Source of the DNA: an uncultured Lachnoclostridium sp.
GTDB lineage: Bacteria > Bacillota > Clostridia > Lachnospirales > Lachnospiraceae
NCBI GenBank assembly: GCA_905212635.1
Contig: CAJMFH010000002.1
Span: 56,853 to 120,852, forward strand
Reading direction: 5' to 3'
DNA length: 64,000 nucleotides
Shown piece by piece: positions 42,437 to 51,412 of the stretch. Position numbers and translations under genes: made by a program. The first letter of the stretch is position 1. Each line of letters opens with the position of its first letter. The notes under the pieces were generated by a model that worked only from the letters and a program-made list of their open reading frames with translations, was not told where the DNA came from and ran no database searches.

Positions 42437-44131
42437 TTACTCTACCGAAATAAAGTAATAATAAACCGGCTGGCCGCCATTTTCAATCTCTACTTCAAGT
42501 TCATCATTTTCCGCACAGATCTTTTCCGCAATCTCTCTTGCCTGCTCTTCCGAACCATCTTCGCCATAATAAATCGTAATCAGGGCGCTGTCCGGTGTCT
42601 GCAATTTATGGATCAGTTCAACGGTCGTCTCGACGATATCTTTTCCTACCGCTTCAATGGTCTTATCACTAAGTCCCATAAAGTCTCCCTCGGAAATCTC
42701 TTTTCCGTCAATTGTCGTATCACGAACCGCATACGTCACCTGACCGGAACGAACCTCATCCAGTGCTTCTGTCATCGCGCGTTCATTTTCCTCCGGCGAA
42801 TTTCCGTCGATGTACTGAATCATTGCCGTAATTCCCTGTGGAATATTTTTCGTCGGGATTACAACAATTTTCTTATCTTCCGTCAGACTCTTTGCCTGAT
42901 TTGCTGCAAGAATAATATTGGAATTATTTGGCATGATGTAAATGGTATCTGCATTTATCTGTTCAATCGCCTCTAATATGTCTTCCGTGCTCGGATTCAT
43001 CGTCTGACCGCCCTCAATGATAACGTCTACACCAAGTTCGGTAAAGATCTCACTCAAACCGGTTCCTGCCGAAACGCAGATAAATCCTTCCGGTTTTCTC
43101 GGTTTGTCCTGCGCACTCTCCATTTTCTTTAATTCCTCTTCCGCAGCTTTGGCAACAGCTTTTTCATTGGACATAATGACACGTTCATTATGCTCTTCGC
43201 GCATATTGTCAATCTTCATACGCGTCAACTCTCCGTAGCTGAGTCCCTTTTGGATCGCAAGTCCCGGATCATTCGTATGCACATGAACTTTAACAAGATC
43301 TTCATCTGCCACACAGACAATAGAATCTCCAATATTTTCCAAATATTGTTTGAATTCAATCTCGTCTTCACTCGTAAATTCTGCTCCGTTGAGCATGACG
43401 ATAAACTCTGTACAATAACCAAATTTGATGTTCTCTGTCTCGATTCCCGTCGCGCCGGCTCCTGTCGTCACCGGACCACCGGCTGCTTTTTTGACCGGTT
43501 CATAAGCAATCTCTTTTCCCAAAAGGGCATCTAATATCCCTTCCATGATCGTTACCAGACCTTTTCCTCCGGAATCGACCACACCGGCTTCTTTCAGTAC
43601 CGGAAGCATCTCCGGTGTCCGGTCAAGTGTCTCGTTCATTTCCCGGATCACCTGTTCCAGAAATTCTGCCGGATCTTCACTCTTTGGTGCAAGCTGTGCC
43701 GCCTTTTCTGCTCCTGCCTTGGCAACAGTCAGAATCGTACCTTCTTTTGGCTTCATCACTGCCTTATACGCAGAATCCACCGCTTTTTCAAAGGCTTTTC
43801 CCAGCACATACACATCCGCCTCGTCTACTTCCCGAAGTACACGGGTAAATCCGCGGAACAACTGGGAAAGAATAACGCCGGAATTTCCTCTGGCGCCACG
43901 AAGGGATCCGCTTGAGATTGCCTTACAAAGGGTCTCCATCGAAGGATCTTCCAAGGCTGCCACATCATCCGCAGCAGACATAATCGTCATCGTCATATTC
44001 GTTCCGGTATCACCATCCGGCACCGGAAAAACATTTAATTCATTAATGTATTCTTTTTTTGCCTGAAGCGCCGCAGCTCCAGCGAGAAAACATTTTCTCA
44101 CCAGTGCAGCGTCAATCTTTTTTACGCTCAC
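42437..44131 (-). CDS. fakA: Fatty acid kinase, DAK2 domain (FakA/YloV)
   Basis: FakA phosphorylates fatty acids bound to FakB, feeding exogenous acyl chains into phospholipids. The 564 residues are full length. The N-terminal DAK2 nucleotide domain is marked by NVFPVPDGDTGTNM (~35-48) with the metal-binding Asp residues and GARGNSGVILSQLFRG (~80-95). The middle is the DUF1949-like part and the C-terminal part resembles DegV (VMSNEKAVAKA...; TIYIMPNNSNIILAANQAKS). The start is 43 bases after the Asp23-like gene's stop, as in the usual yloU-yloV order. Confidence 0.95.
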   Translation of the reverse strand: MSVKKIDAALVRKCFLAGAAALQAKKEYINELNVFPVPDGDTGTNMTMTIMSAADDVAALEDPSMETLCKAISSGSLRGARGNSGVILSQLFRGFTRVLREVDEADVYVLGKAFEKAVDSAYKAVMKPKEGTILTVAKAGAEKAAQLAPKSEDPAEFLEQVIREMNETLDRTPEMLPVLKEAGVVDSGGKGLVTIMEGILDALLGKEIAYEPVKKAAGGPVTTGAGATGIETENIKFGYCTEFIVMLNGAEFTSEDEIEFKQYLENIGDSIVCVADEDLVKVHVHTNDPGLAIQKGLSYGELTRMKIDNMREEHNERVIMSNEKAVAKAAEEELKKMESAQDKPRKPEGFICVSAGTGLSEIFTELGVDVIIEGGQTMNPSTEDILEAIEQINADTIYIMPNNSNIILAANQAKSLTEDKKIVVIPTKNIPQGITAMIQYIDGNSPEENERAMTEALDEVRSGQVTYAVRDTTIDGKEISEGDFMGLSDKTIEAVGKDIVETTVELIHKLQTPDSALITIYYGEDGSEEQAREIAEKICAENDELEVEIENGGQPVYYYFISVE

Positions 44132-44174
44132 TCTCTTTGACCTCCAAATATCAACACTAGTATCCTCTCATCCA

Positions 44175-44531
44175 TCAGTCAACCACTTTGACATCTTCTA
44201 CGCGCACAATGATCTTGCCGACTTCCATTCCGGTAAATTCTTCTACTTTATATTTGACACTCTCTACCAGATTTTCGGCAACGGTCATAATGCTCACACC
44301 ATAGGCTACAATGATGCGAAGTTCGATATAGAGTTTATTATCCTTTACATTCACATAAACGCCATGACGAATGCTGTCTTTTTTCAGCAGTTTAACAATA
44401 CCATCTTTCATATTTACAGAGGCCATGCCGACTACTCCGGCACATTCCACTGCGGCAGAACCGGCATATTTTGCCAGTACGTCTTCATCTACGAGAATTT
44501 TTCCCATCTCGTTATCAAGTTCACCCTTCAT
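44175..44531 (-). CDS. Asp23/Gls24 family envelope stress-response protein (YloU-like)
   Basis: The 118-residue protein is an Asp23 domain: ILVDEDVLAKYAGSAAVECAGVVGMASV, then VNVKDNKLYIELRIIVAYGVSIMTVAENLVESVKYKVEEFTGMEVGKIIVRVEDV. Such proteins act at the membrane in envelope-stress response. The ATG at 44529-44531 (GGAGGG 5-6 bases upstream) is chosen; the longer frame reaches into the promoter. It is first in the asp23-fakA order and has its own promoter facing that of a small membrane-protein gene. Confidence 0.93.
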   Translation of the reverse strand: MKGELDNEMGKILVDEDVLAKYAGSAAVECAGVVGMASVNMKDGIVKLLKKDSIRHGVYVNVKDNKLYIELRIIVAYGVSIMTVAENLVESVKYKVEEFTGMEVGKIIVRVEDVKVVD

Positions 44532-44567
44532 ATTGACCCTCCATTCACTCAAAATATAGTTGTTTTT

Positions 44568-44596
44568 ATTGTACACCAAAACGCAAAAAAAATCAA
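44568..44596 (-). promoter_or_regulatory. Promoter of the asp23-like/fakA unit
   Basis: Minus strand TTGATT (44591-44596), 17-base spacer, TACAAT (44568-44573). It diverges from the promoter of the small membrane protein at 44613-44641. Confidence 0.7.
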
Positions 44597-44612
44597 TTCT
44601 TTCCCGATTCTT

Positions 44613-44641
44613 TTCACGTTTTTTGAGAAAAAGAATAGAAT
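44613..44641 (+). promoter_or_regulatory. Promoter of the small membrane-protein gene
   Basis: TTCACG (44613-44618), 17-base spacer, TAGAAT (44636-44641), 35 bases before the ATG. Confidence 0.6.
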
Positions 44642-44675
44642 ATAGTAACTTCTCCTTTGTGCAGGACAGGCGATT

Positions 44676-44816
44676 ATGAAAAAATTACTCGGCTTTATCC
44701 TATTCTGGATCGGTATCGGCATGGCAGTCATGCTTTTTATCACAAATGGGTTTCTCGCCATCTGTATTATACTGCTCTGTCTGATCCTTGGTTACAATCT
44801 CTTTACCTCCTGCTGA
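44676..44816 (+). CDS. Small (46 aa) conserved-looking membrane protein
   Basis: The 46-residue reading frame is MKKLLGFILFWIGIGMAVML followed by a second hydrophobic stretch (FLAICIILLCLILGYNLF) and ends in SC. Two membrane segments with a short ITNG turn are the whole protein. AGGACAGG lies before the ATG and a promoter of the right spacing upstream, so it is likely real. Similar short proteins beginning MKKLLGF are, from memory, found in other Clostridia; function unknown. It points away from the asp23-like gene and toward rpmB, stopping just before the rpmB terminator. Confidence 0.7.
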   Translation: MKKLLGFILFWIGIGMAVMLFITNGFLAICIILLCLILGYNLFTSC

Positions 44817-44830
44817 AAATTCCGAACGTC

Positions 44831-44868
44831 AAAAAAGCCAACCACTGTCTCCAGTCATTGGCTCTCTT
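44831..44868 (-). terminator. Terminator of rpmB
   Basis: Minus strand GCCAATGACTG and CAGTGGTTGGC pair, followed by TTTTTT. It may also stop transcription of the small plus-strand gene. Confidence 0.85.
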
Positions 44869-44887
44869 ATTCTAAGTATAGAGTGGA

Positions 44888-45073
44888 CTATGCTCTTTCC
44901 ACTTTTCCTGAACGAAGGCAGGAAGTACAAACGTACATCTTCTTCGTTCCACCATTCACCTTAACTCTAACCGATTTCAAATTAGATTTCCACATTTTGT
45001 TGCTTCTTCTATGAGAATGGCTGACAGCGTTACCGAAATGTACACTCTTATCACAAACTGCACACTTTGCCAT
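44888..45073 (-). CDS. rpmB: 50S ribosomal protein L28
   Basis: The 61-residue protein opens MAKCAVCDKSVHFGNAVSHSH and carries CxxC (CAVC) and a second CTSC pair, the zinc-binding L28 form. The ATG at 45071-45073 has GGAGG 8 bases upstream; the longer frame start is not used. Single-gene unit with its own promoter and terminator, divergent in order from the asp23-fakA unit, the usual Firmicute arrangement. Confidence 0.97.
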   Translation of the reverse strand: MAKCAVCDKSVHFGNAVSHSHRRSNKMWKSNLKSVRVKVNGGTKKMYVCTSCLRSGKVERA

Positions 45074-45141
45074 GAAAAGCACCTCCTTCTATAAAATCTT
45101 ATGTCAAAACCTTATTTTTTTGTTTCACACACAACACGACT

Positions 45142-45170
45142 ATTTTATCAAATCTTTTGATAGAATGCAA
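45142..45170 (-). promoter_or_regulatory. Promoter of rpmB
   Basis: Minus strand TTGCAT (45165-45170), 17-base spacer, TAAAAT (45142-45147); leader about 60 nt. Confidence 0.72.
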
Positions 45171-45213
45171 GAAAAAAATTCAATTTTTTTGATTTTTTTT
45201 CGTTATTCGCATA

Positions 45214-45582
45214 TTACTCGCCGTCTTTTTCCTCTTTGTCCTCTTTTTTTGTGAATTTTTCCACAAATTCCGGAACCATATCCAGCAGTTTTGTAATACC
45301 ATCCTGATTCTTTACATTCACAAGACGGGATGTTCCATCTTTGATCACCAATACAGCGCTTGGCTGGATCTTTCCACCCATTCCGCCGCCGCCATTGTTC
45401 TTTTTCGCACTATCGTCGGAAAATGCACCGGCTGCGACACCAAAGCTTACATCCACCAGAGGAAGTACGATTGTGCCATCCTCAAAACGTACCGCATCTC
45501 CGATCACGGTCTTTGTCGTAATAAAATTGTCCATCCCCTTAAAAAGAGACTCTACCGTATTGTTAAAACTATTGTCACTCAT
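45214..45582 (-). CDS. gerW: Sporulation protein GerW (YtfJ family)
   Basis: The 122-residue protein has the GerW features: TVIGDAVRFEDGTIVLPLVDVSFGVAAG, then GGGGMGGKIQPSAVLVI. In B. subtilis GerW is needed for proper spore germination. The ATG at 45580-45582 is chosen with GAGG about 8 bases upstream. It follows the DUF2953 gene by 10 bases, the same order as ytfI-ytfJ. The C-terminus is charged (KFTKKEDKEEKDGE). Confidence 0.92.
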   Translation of the reverse strand: MSDNSFNNTVESLFKGMDNFITTKTVIGDAVRFEDGTIVLPLVDVSFGVAAGAFSDDSAKKNNGGGGMGGKIQPSAVLVIKDGTSRLVNVKNQDGITKLLDMVPEFVEKFTKKEDKEEKDGE

Positions 45583-45592
45583 TTTCATTTCC

Positions 45593-46417
45593 TCACTTTC
45601 CTAATGCTTGATCGATCCATCGCTTAATATCCGGATCCAGATATCCACGGATCACAAGACGCACCATATAGATCAGCCGCGCCTTTCCCTTTACATAACC
45701 ATCTGCCTGAAACCGCTTTTCCTCAAATTCCGGACAGATCTGAAGTCCATCCGTATAAGCAAAAGGCACCATACTTACTGCGCCCAAAAGCCAGCCGGTC
45801 GTACAGGGATCGCCTGTCCCAAATACAATCTTTCCATCGACCTTCTCCGGGGCCATATACCGAAGCAGCGCAAGCAGTTCTTTTTTTACGGTACGGATCC
45901 CTCGTTTGTTTGCCGGATCCTTTATAAACGTAATTATACTTGATATTTTGTCAAATGAAAAGCCTTTTTTCTTTCTTTTTTTCTTCTTTTTCTTCGGAGG
46001 ATCTGATCTGTCCCCGGATACCGGTTTCTGTGCCAGCGGATTTTCCTGTACACGCTCATCTGAAAAATCGGTTGTTACAATAACCGCTTCTTCCGTCTCC
46101 GGAGTTTCTTTTGTTTCCTCTTTCTTCTCCTCGGTTTTTTTCGTCCGCCGGAAAAAGGAGGGGATTTTCCGGATCCTGTCAAGTGGGATTCCGAAAATAC
46201 GGATACGGATGCTGCTTTCCATCGTCTCCTGAACGATATAAACCATCCGCAAAAGCCAGCTGATCTGACATCTCACCTTGATCTCTTCTGCCGTTTCCAC
46301 CGTAACCCGGTAACGCACCGGCACAAACAATGCCGCACACAGAAGGAGCACGCAGAGCACCAGCAGAACCAGTAAGATCATACCAATTGTTTTGAGTATG
46401 GCAAGCACAACTGCCAC
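45593..46417 (-). CDS. DUF2953 membrane-anchored protein (YtfI-like)
   Basis: The 274-residue protein has an N-terminal membrane segment (LLVLLVLCVLLLCAALFV), a beta-rich part (VRYRVTVETAEEIKVRCQISW), a Lys-rich hinge (KKKKKKRKKKG) and a C-terminal DUF2953 part (KVDGKIVFGTGDPCTTGWLLGAVS). The start codon is GTG (46415-46417) with GGTGA about 6 bases upstream. It is upstream of gerW, as in B. subtilis ytfI-ytfJ, implying a sporulation link (inference). Confidence 0.82.
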   Translation of the reverse strand: MAVVLAILKTIGMILLVLLVLCVLLLCAALFVPVRYRVTVETAEEIKVRCQISWLLRMVYIVQETMESSIRIRIFGIPLDRIRKIPSFFRRTKKTEEKKEETKETPETEEAVIVTTDFSDERVQENPLAQKPVSGDRSDPPKKKKKKRKKKGFSFDKISSIITFIKDPANKRGIRTVKKELLALLRYMAPEKVDGKIVFGTGDPCTTGWLLGAVSMVPFAYTDGLQICPEFEEKRFQADGYVKGKARLIYMVRLVIRGYLDPDIKRWIDQALGK

Positions 46418-46434
46418 TCTACATCACCTTCCTC

Positions 46435-46779
46435 CTATCTCGAAAAATCATCCTTTTCAAATATACGTTTCGGCGAAAACTCCTCCGAGGCGGCATAGCC
46501 TTCACATAAGATCTGTTCGACAACCGCTACCGCCGCATCATAGTCAGAGGTAACGCCAATGACATAAAGTTCCTTTTGTCCATAATATTTGAAAAACAAT
46601 TGATCGGTATTCATTATTTCAAAAAGATTTTTTTCATTTTCGGCAAGCGTAATAATATAAAAGCTCTTTTTCCATGGAAGTTTTTGGAAAATGCTTCGTT
46701 CTTCAATGATTTTTTTGCACTTTTTTTCCTGCTTTCGGACCTTTTCGTCCATGTAAAGGTCTTTGTACCAAAAAATCAT
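46435..46779 (-). CDS. Unknown small soluble protein
   Basis: I do not recognise this 114-residue protein. It starts MIFWYKDLYMDEKVRKQEKK and has a basic helix, followed by a compact alpha/beta part (FYIITLAENEKNLFEIMNTDQLFFKYYGQKELYVIGVTSDYDAAVAVVEQIL). No signal or membrane segment. Its ATG overlaps the upstream stop (ATGA), so the two are coupled; the DUF2953 gene follows by 17 bases. By location it may belong to the gerW unit. Confidence 0.65.
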   Translation of the reverse strand: MIFWYKDLYMDEKVRKQEKKCKKIIEERSIFQKLPWKKSFYIITLAENEKNLFEIMNTDQLFFKYYGQKELYVIGVTSDYDAAVAVVEQILCEGYAASEEFSPKRIFEKDDFSR

Positions 46780-48176
46780 TCGCTCCTCCATTCTGCCGCC
46801 TCATCCATCCATTCACGGAGTTCCATCATGGCAGCTTTCTTCTCTGCCTCATTCTGGCATCCAAACAGATTGGTTCGGATATATGTCTCAATCTCCCCGG
46901 CATTGGTAAATTCTACCGGAAGTTTTTCAAGCACTTCTGCCATAACCGCTTTCTTTAGCGGTTTGGAAAGAGTGGATAAAAAATCTGACAATTCTCCGGT
47001 CAGTTTTTTGATCTTTTCCGCTTCTGCCGCAGCCTCGACCGTATCATTTTCTCCAAAACGTTCCATATCAATGAACAAACTGTCGGACAACAAATTTGCT
47101 ATTTTCGCAAAAGCATCAAATTCTTCGCCTTTTCCCAGTTCTTCAATGATCTTTTTGTGAGACGATTTGATCTCAAAAAGGACAGCTTCCAGATAACTGG
47201 ATTTTTCTACATATGTTTCAATCTTTCCTTCCAGTTTGACAAGTCCTTCTTCATTCAGACTGCCTTCCGCTACTTCCATCAAAACCTCGCGGCAATGCTC
47301 ATATAAGGCACTCTCTTCCCTCTTATGACTATTGGCAAGACTGAGCGCATACATCGCATTTACTACCTTTTGCAGCTGATAATAAAAATCGGTCACATGC
47401 AGAATATACTCTCCTGCTTTTTCCAGTTCTTTGCTCATCGACTCAAACGATTCTTTAGTCAAACTTGCAAAATCCGTATTCTGCAATTCCTTCAAAAGGT
47501 CTGCAATGGCATCCGTTTCCTTATCCGCACCTGATTTTTGCAGCATGGCAGCGGAACGTATCATATAGATAAAGTTATCAAGAGATGCCATATCTCCTCC
47601 GATATACAGACTTCCGGTGTCCTGGATCTTTCCCATCAGGCGCTGTTTTGTCATGTGTACCGGAATCATTCCCATCAGCTGCTGAAGCCGCTCTTTTACG
47701 ATGCTCTGATCCTTGTTTCCCACAAGAAATGCCATCAGTTCTTTCACAAACACATCTTCTTCTGTCGCAAAAACATCTTTCTGGTACGGCTCTTCCTCTT
47801 CAAAATCAAACTTACGGTGTTTCAACACATAATCATAGCAGATCAGCTGATCGGTATAGGACGTATACTTCTCCATTACCTGTGTGATCTCGCCACGAAT
47901 GCGGTCAAGCCGTTCGATACAGGCATTCTGCGCTTCCACATTTTCTTCATACACGTGCGGAATCTCCCGGCGCACTTCATCGTATCTGCGCTCTTCCTCT
48001 TCCGACAGATCAATCCCTTCCTGACAGGTCTCCACTAACATATAAGCAGAAAACACCAATTCTATGGAAGCATAATTCAAATACGTATCCGCCAGATAAT
48101 TGGCATAAATTGGAAGATTCTTACGGGGCGCAACTCCCTTGTCCAGGTCTTTTATAATTTTTCGAATCTGATTCAT
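46776..48176 (-). CDS. Unknown mainly helical protein
   Basis: I do not recognise the family. The 466-residue soluble protein is rich in Glu, Lys and Leu with heptad-like stretches (MSKELEKAGEYILHVTDFYYQLQK; AEAEKIKKLTGELSDFLSTL), so it is probably a long helical bundle or coiled coil. No catalytic motif is seen. The ATGA overlap with the next gene and the 28-base gap to the glycosyltransferase put it in the corA-gerW run. Confidence 0.65.
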   Translation of the reverse strand: MNQIRKIIKDLDKGVAPRKNLPIYANYLADTYLNYASIELVFSAYMLVETCQEGIDLSEEEERRYDEVRREIPHVYEENVEAQNACIERLDRIRGEITQVMEKYTSYTDQLICYDYVLKHRKFDFEEEEPYQKDVFATEEDVFVKELMAFLVGNKDQSIVKERLQQLMGMIPVHMTKQRLMGKIQDTGSLYIGGDMASLDNFIYMIRSAAMLQKSGADKETDAIADLLKELQNTDFASLTKESFESMSKELEKAGEYILHVTDFYYQLQKVVNAMYALSLANSHKREESALYEHCREVLMEVAEGSLNEEGLVKLEGKIETYVEKSSYLEAVLFEIKSSHKKIIEELGKGEEFDAFAKIANLLSDSLFIDMERFGENDTVEAAAEAEKIKKLTGELSDFLSTLSKPLKKAVMAEVLEKLPVEFTNAGEIETYIRTNLFGCQNEAEKKAAMMELREWMDEAAEWRSE

Positions 48177-48204
48177 CGTTTCCTCCTGTTTTGCAGGGTC
48201 TCCC

Positions 48205-51200
48205 CTACAGTACTAATACCCATCCTGTCAGCCAGCGCAGTCCATTTTGTACATAATCAAAACTTACCGGCTGTCCGGACAATACCGGATAAAACAGCAG
48301 GAACAGTCCCACGGCTGCGGCAACATAGGCATAAGCAAAAATACGTTTCTTTTTATTCCCTCCGATGAAACGGTACAAGCTATAACCGATCATCATTGTA
48401 ACAAATGGCACACTTGGAAAATAATGGTAAGCAAAAGTACATCTTGGAACAAGCATCCACGGAACGTACTGTACCAAATAAGCAAATACAAGGAACAATG
48501 CCGTCTTGTCCACTTTCTTTACAACCAAGTAAATCATGTAAATAAAGGCAAAGATGCCTGCCCACCATACAAGTGGATTACCAAAAGCACTGATTCCTTC
48601 GCGCATATCATTTGCCACAGTATTGCAATAGTAAAATACCGGGCGGATCATCGTCGGCCATTCATACCAGGTGGAAGAATACGGATGTGTTGCCTCCAGC
48701 TGGGAATGATAACTATACATCGTTTTCTGGTTATGAATCATACGGGTAAACAGTCCATCTGTCGTTCCATCATTAAATGGAATATAAGAAAATAGATAGA
48801 TCAGTCCCGGGATTACAACAAAGAATACGACACATGCGCCAATTGTCTTCAGGGAATTCCCCTTAAACACATCAATGACATGCTGATGTGCAATTGTTCC
48901 GGTACTTCCTCCCGGATTATTGCATGCCCTGCGGTATTCCATATAGCGGTAAAGCATGATGGCAGCAAAGAATACGGCAAGTCCTGCCGCCGCATAAACC
49001 GCTGTCCATTTGCTGGCACAGCCGAGTCCCATCATCAGTCCGCTTAAGAAAAGCGGAATCAACGTCTTTTTAAATTCTGTATCGTAAAAACTTGTCTGTG
49101 CATAGCGAAGCATAAAGTAAAACATCGCTATGATAAAGAACGTACCATATACGTCAATCGTGGCAATTCTTGTCTGCGTAAAATGCATAAAGTCAAAAGC
49201 AAATAACGCCGTAACCACACCTGCCACCCATGTCTGATGGAACAGTCTCTTACCAAACAGATAAAGGAACGGAAGCATACCGATACCAAACAAAGTACCT
49301 ATGATACGCCATCCAAATGGATTCATGCCAAAAATACGGATTCCGAGGGAAATAAAGATTTTACCCAATGGCGGATGTGTATTTTCGTAATTATACAAAT
49401 TATGAATCATCTCATACGCTGTACGAGCATGATAAATCTCATCAAAGTACGTTCCGCTGCGGAATGTATGCGCATCGTCGTACTCCTCCTGCTCGTCAAA
49501 AAGTTCCGGATACTGGTCTTTATTGACCGGAACGACCAGATTGCCATCCGCATCTTTAAATACCATTTCTTTTAACGTTACCAGATCTTCTACCGTCGTA
49601 AAACGGAGGTAACGTGTGTTCACATCAAATGGCGTCGTGGCTTCGGAACCACCGTCTGCAACAAGCTGTACATTATTCCATTTAAAAACATCAGAAATTT
49701 TTGCCGTTCCACCACTTACGTAATTCGTTCCGTCGTTAGAAAGTTCCATATAAAGGCTTCGGTTTTCATAACTTCCGGAAAACACTTCAAATTCTTTCAG
49801 ATTTTTTACTTCGCCAAAATCAAGCACGATCTGCTGTCCCGCCTGTGTTCCTTCCCATCCGGTTTCCGGAGCACTTGCTTTTCCCAGATCATGGAATGCG
49901 AAAATACCATATACAAGCATGATGGCAAACAAAATAATGTAATCCGTCTTTGTCATCTTTTCCATCACAACAGTTGGAATAATTTTCCATTCAAATCGTT
50001 TTTCCTGTTGCTTTTGAACTGCCTGTCTCTTCTTTTTCGATTTTCCTCCCTCATCTATGTTCGCTTCACGGATAACCTCGCTCTTCTTAAAAATGCTGTA
50101 CAGAACATAACCAAACATAAAGATTGCCAGCACGGCCGTTGCCCCGACAATGTATCCCGTCGGTCCTGTCGTCTCAAGCTCAACCCAGGTATAATAAACG
50201 TGGGCAGTATTCAGATAGACAACAAGCCAGTACCCGATCAGGCAGTAAAATAATTCTTTACAAGGGCGGTAGATAAAAGCTGCCATCAGCAACCCAATCG
50301 CCGGGATCAAATATCTCTCGTGCATACGTACTGAGAAACAGAACATAACACTGATGGTCACTACCATGCTGAGGAAATATTTGGACTTATCATTTTTCAT
50401 TTTAAAGAATACCAGCGCACTCAGAACTACTGCCATAATAATAGCAATCGTTCCCCATGTCTTTGCCGGTATAAACAAAAACTTCTCCGTCTGTTCATGC
50501 CAGTTTTTTCCAATAATTGCCCAGAAATTATACGCATTGACGGAACAATATTCAAACATTCCCAATGTTCCCGTATATTTTTCCAGCGATTCCTGCAGCC
50601 CAAACGGAAGCGCCACAACAACCATAGAACCAAGCGCTGCAATTCCCCCGATCAGATCCCTGCGCATTTTTTGGAAACTGAAATCATGCAGGAATACCTG
50701 CTCAATGATCGAATAAATAACAATCGGCGCAAACATAACCATCTGTGGTTTTAAAAGCATACCTCCGCAAAATGCAAAATATGCCAGAATTCTCTTTTCT
50801 TCCATAAACAGGTAGCAGGTCAGCAAAACGGCAAAACATAACGTACCATCTACCTGTCCCCACACTGAACTATCTGCAACAATTGCAGGATTCAGAGCAT
50901 AAAGAGCTGAAAGCATAAGTGACATCCCCTCGGAAAATCTCTTCTTTGCCATCACATAGATCAAATATGCTGCTGCCAGATCAAACAACATCGGAAACAG
51001 TTTGATCAAAAACAATCCTGTTGTGGAATAATTGTCAATATTAAACAGATGACGAATCGCTCCCACCAGCCATAAGATAAGAATATACCCCGGTGGATAA
51101 TCCGTTACATTCCCATCACGGAAATTTGTAAACGCCGTCTCCGACCAAACCCGGAAACAGGTAATATCCACACTGTATCCTTCGTTTTTTACTGCCAGTA

Positions 51201-51375
51201 TCGCTTTCACGATAAATGCGGCAACTAAAACAAGAATAATATTAAATTTCTGCTGCTTCATGGAACTTTTTGCGATCAAGCGGCTTCCATCCACTTCCCC
51301 CTGAAACCACATCCAGTAAAGTGCCAAAAAGGCAATTACTGAAACTACCGCAATCGTTAAAATATCCTGATACAT
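48205..51375 (-). CDS. Large double GT-C glycosyltransferase with central discoidin-like domain (PMT-related)
   Basis: The 1056-residue membrane protein seems to be a fusion of two glycosyltransferases. Residues ~1-430 have about 12 membrane segments with DITCFRVWSETAF, DYPPGYI and SSVWGQVDG, typical of lipid-phosphate-sugar-dependent GT-C enzymes. A charged linker (GKSKKKRQAVQKQQEKR) and one more membrane segment lead to ~500-610, a beta-rich discoidin (F5/8C)-like domain (KEFEVFSGSYENRSLYMELSNDG ... TRYLRFTTVEDL). Residues ~640-1056 are PMT-like, with FDEIYHARTAYEM and ENTHPPLGKIFISLG, as in protein O-mannosyltransferases. It should transfer sugars from a polyprenyl carrier outside the cell. 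Substrate unknown. Confidence 0.85.
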   Translation of the reverse strand: MYQDILTIAVVSVIAFLALYWMWFQGEVDGSRLIAKSSMKQQKFNIILVLVAAFIVKAILAVKNEGYSVDITCFRVWSETAFTNFRDGNVTDYPPGYILILWLVGAIRHLFNIDNYSTTGLFLIKLFPMLFDLAAAYLIYVMAKKRFSEGMSLMLSALYALNPAIVADSSVWGQVDGTLCFAVLLTCYLFMEEKRILAYFAFCGGMLLKPQMVMFAPIVIYSIIEQVFLHDFSFQKMRRDLIGGIAALGSMVVVALPFGLQESLEKYTGTLGMFEYCSVNAYNFWAIIGKNWHEQTEKFLFIPAKTWGTIAIIMAVVLSALVFFKMKNDKSKYFLSMVVTISVMFCFSVRMHERYLIPAIGLLMAAFIYRPCKELFYCLIGYWLVVYLNTAHVYYTWVELETTGPTGYIVGATAVLAIFMFGYVLYSIFKKSEVIREANIDEGGKSKKKRQAVQKQQEKRFEWKIIPTVVMEKMTKTDYIILFAIMLVYGIFAFHDLGKASAPETGWEGTQAGQQIVLDFGEVKNLKEFEVFSGSYENRSLYMELSNDGTNYVSGGTAKISDVFKWNNVQLVADGGSEATTPFDVNTRYLRFTTVEDLVTLKEMVFKDADGNLVVPVNKDQYPELFDEQEEYDDAHTFRSGTYFDEIYHARTAYEMIHNLYNYENTHPPLGKIFISLGIRIFGMNPFGWRIIGTLFGIGMLPFLYLFGKRLFHQTWVAGVVTALFAFDFMHFTQTRIATIDVYGTFFIIAMFYFMLRYAQTSFYDTEFKKTLIPLFLSGLMMGLGCASKWTAVYAAAGLAVFFAAIMLYRYMEYRRACNNPGGSTGTIAHQHVIDVFKGNSLKTIGACVVFFVVIPGLIYLFSYIPFNDGTTDGLFTRMIHNQKTMYSYHSQLEATHPYSSTWYEWPTMIRPVFYYCNTVANDMREGISAFGNPLVWWAGIFAFIYMIYLVVKKVDKTALFLVFAYLVQYVPWMLVPRCTFAYHYFPSVPFVTMMIGYSLYRFIGGNKKKRIFAYAYVAAAVGLFLLFYPVLSGQPVSFDYVQNGLRWLTGWVLVL

Positions 51376-51412
51376 CTCTTCCTTCTTTTCCTCCTTGTTA
51401 ATTATCTCTCAC

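Noticed and set aside
42128..42976. 282-codon plus-strand frame across polA/fakA
   Set aside because: Antisense over two real genes and their gap; no ribosome binding site.
44657..44875. 72-codon plus-strand frame overlapping the 46-residue membrane protein
   Set aside because: Runs into the rpmB terminator and is not membrane- or protein-like; the shorter frame has the ribosome binding site.
45957..45990. Possible frameshift at the Lys-rich A/T run in the DUF2953 gene
   Set aside because: The frame stays open on both sides and the domain continues, so the run is just a Lys-rich hinge.
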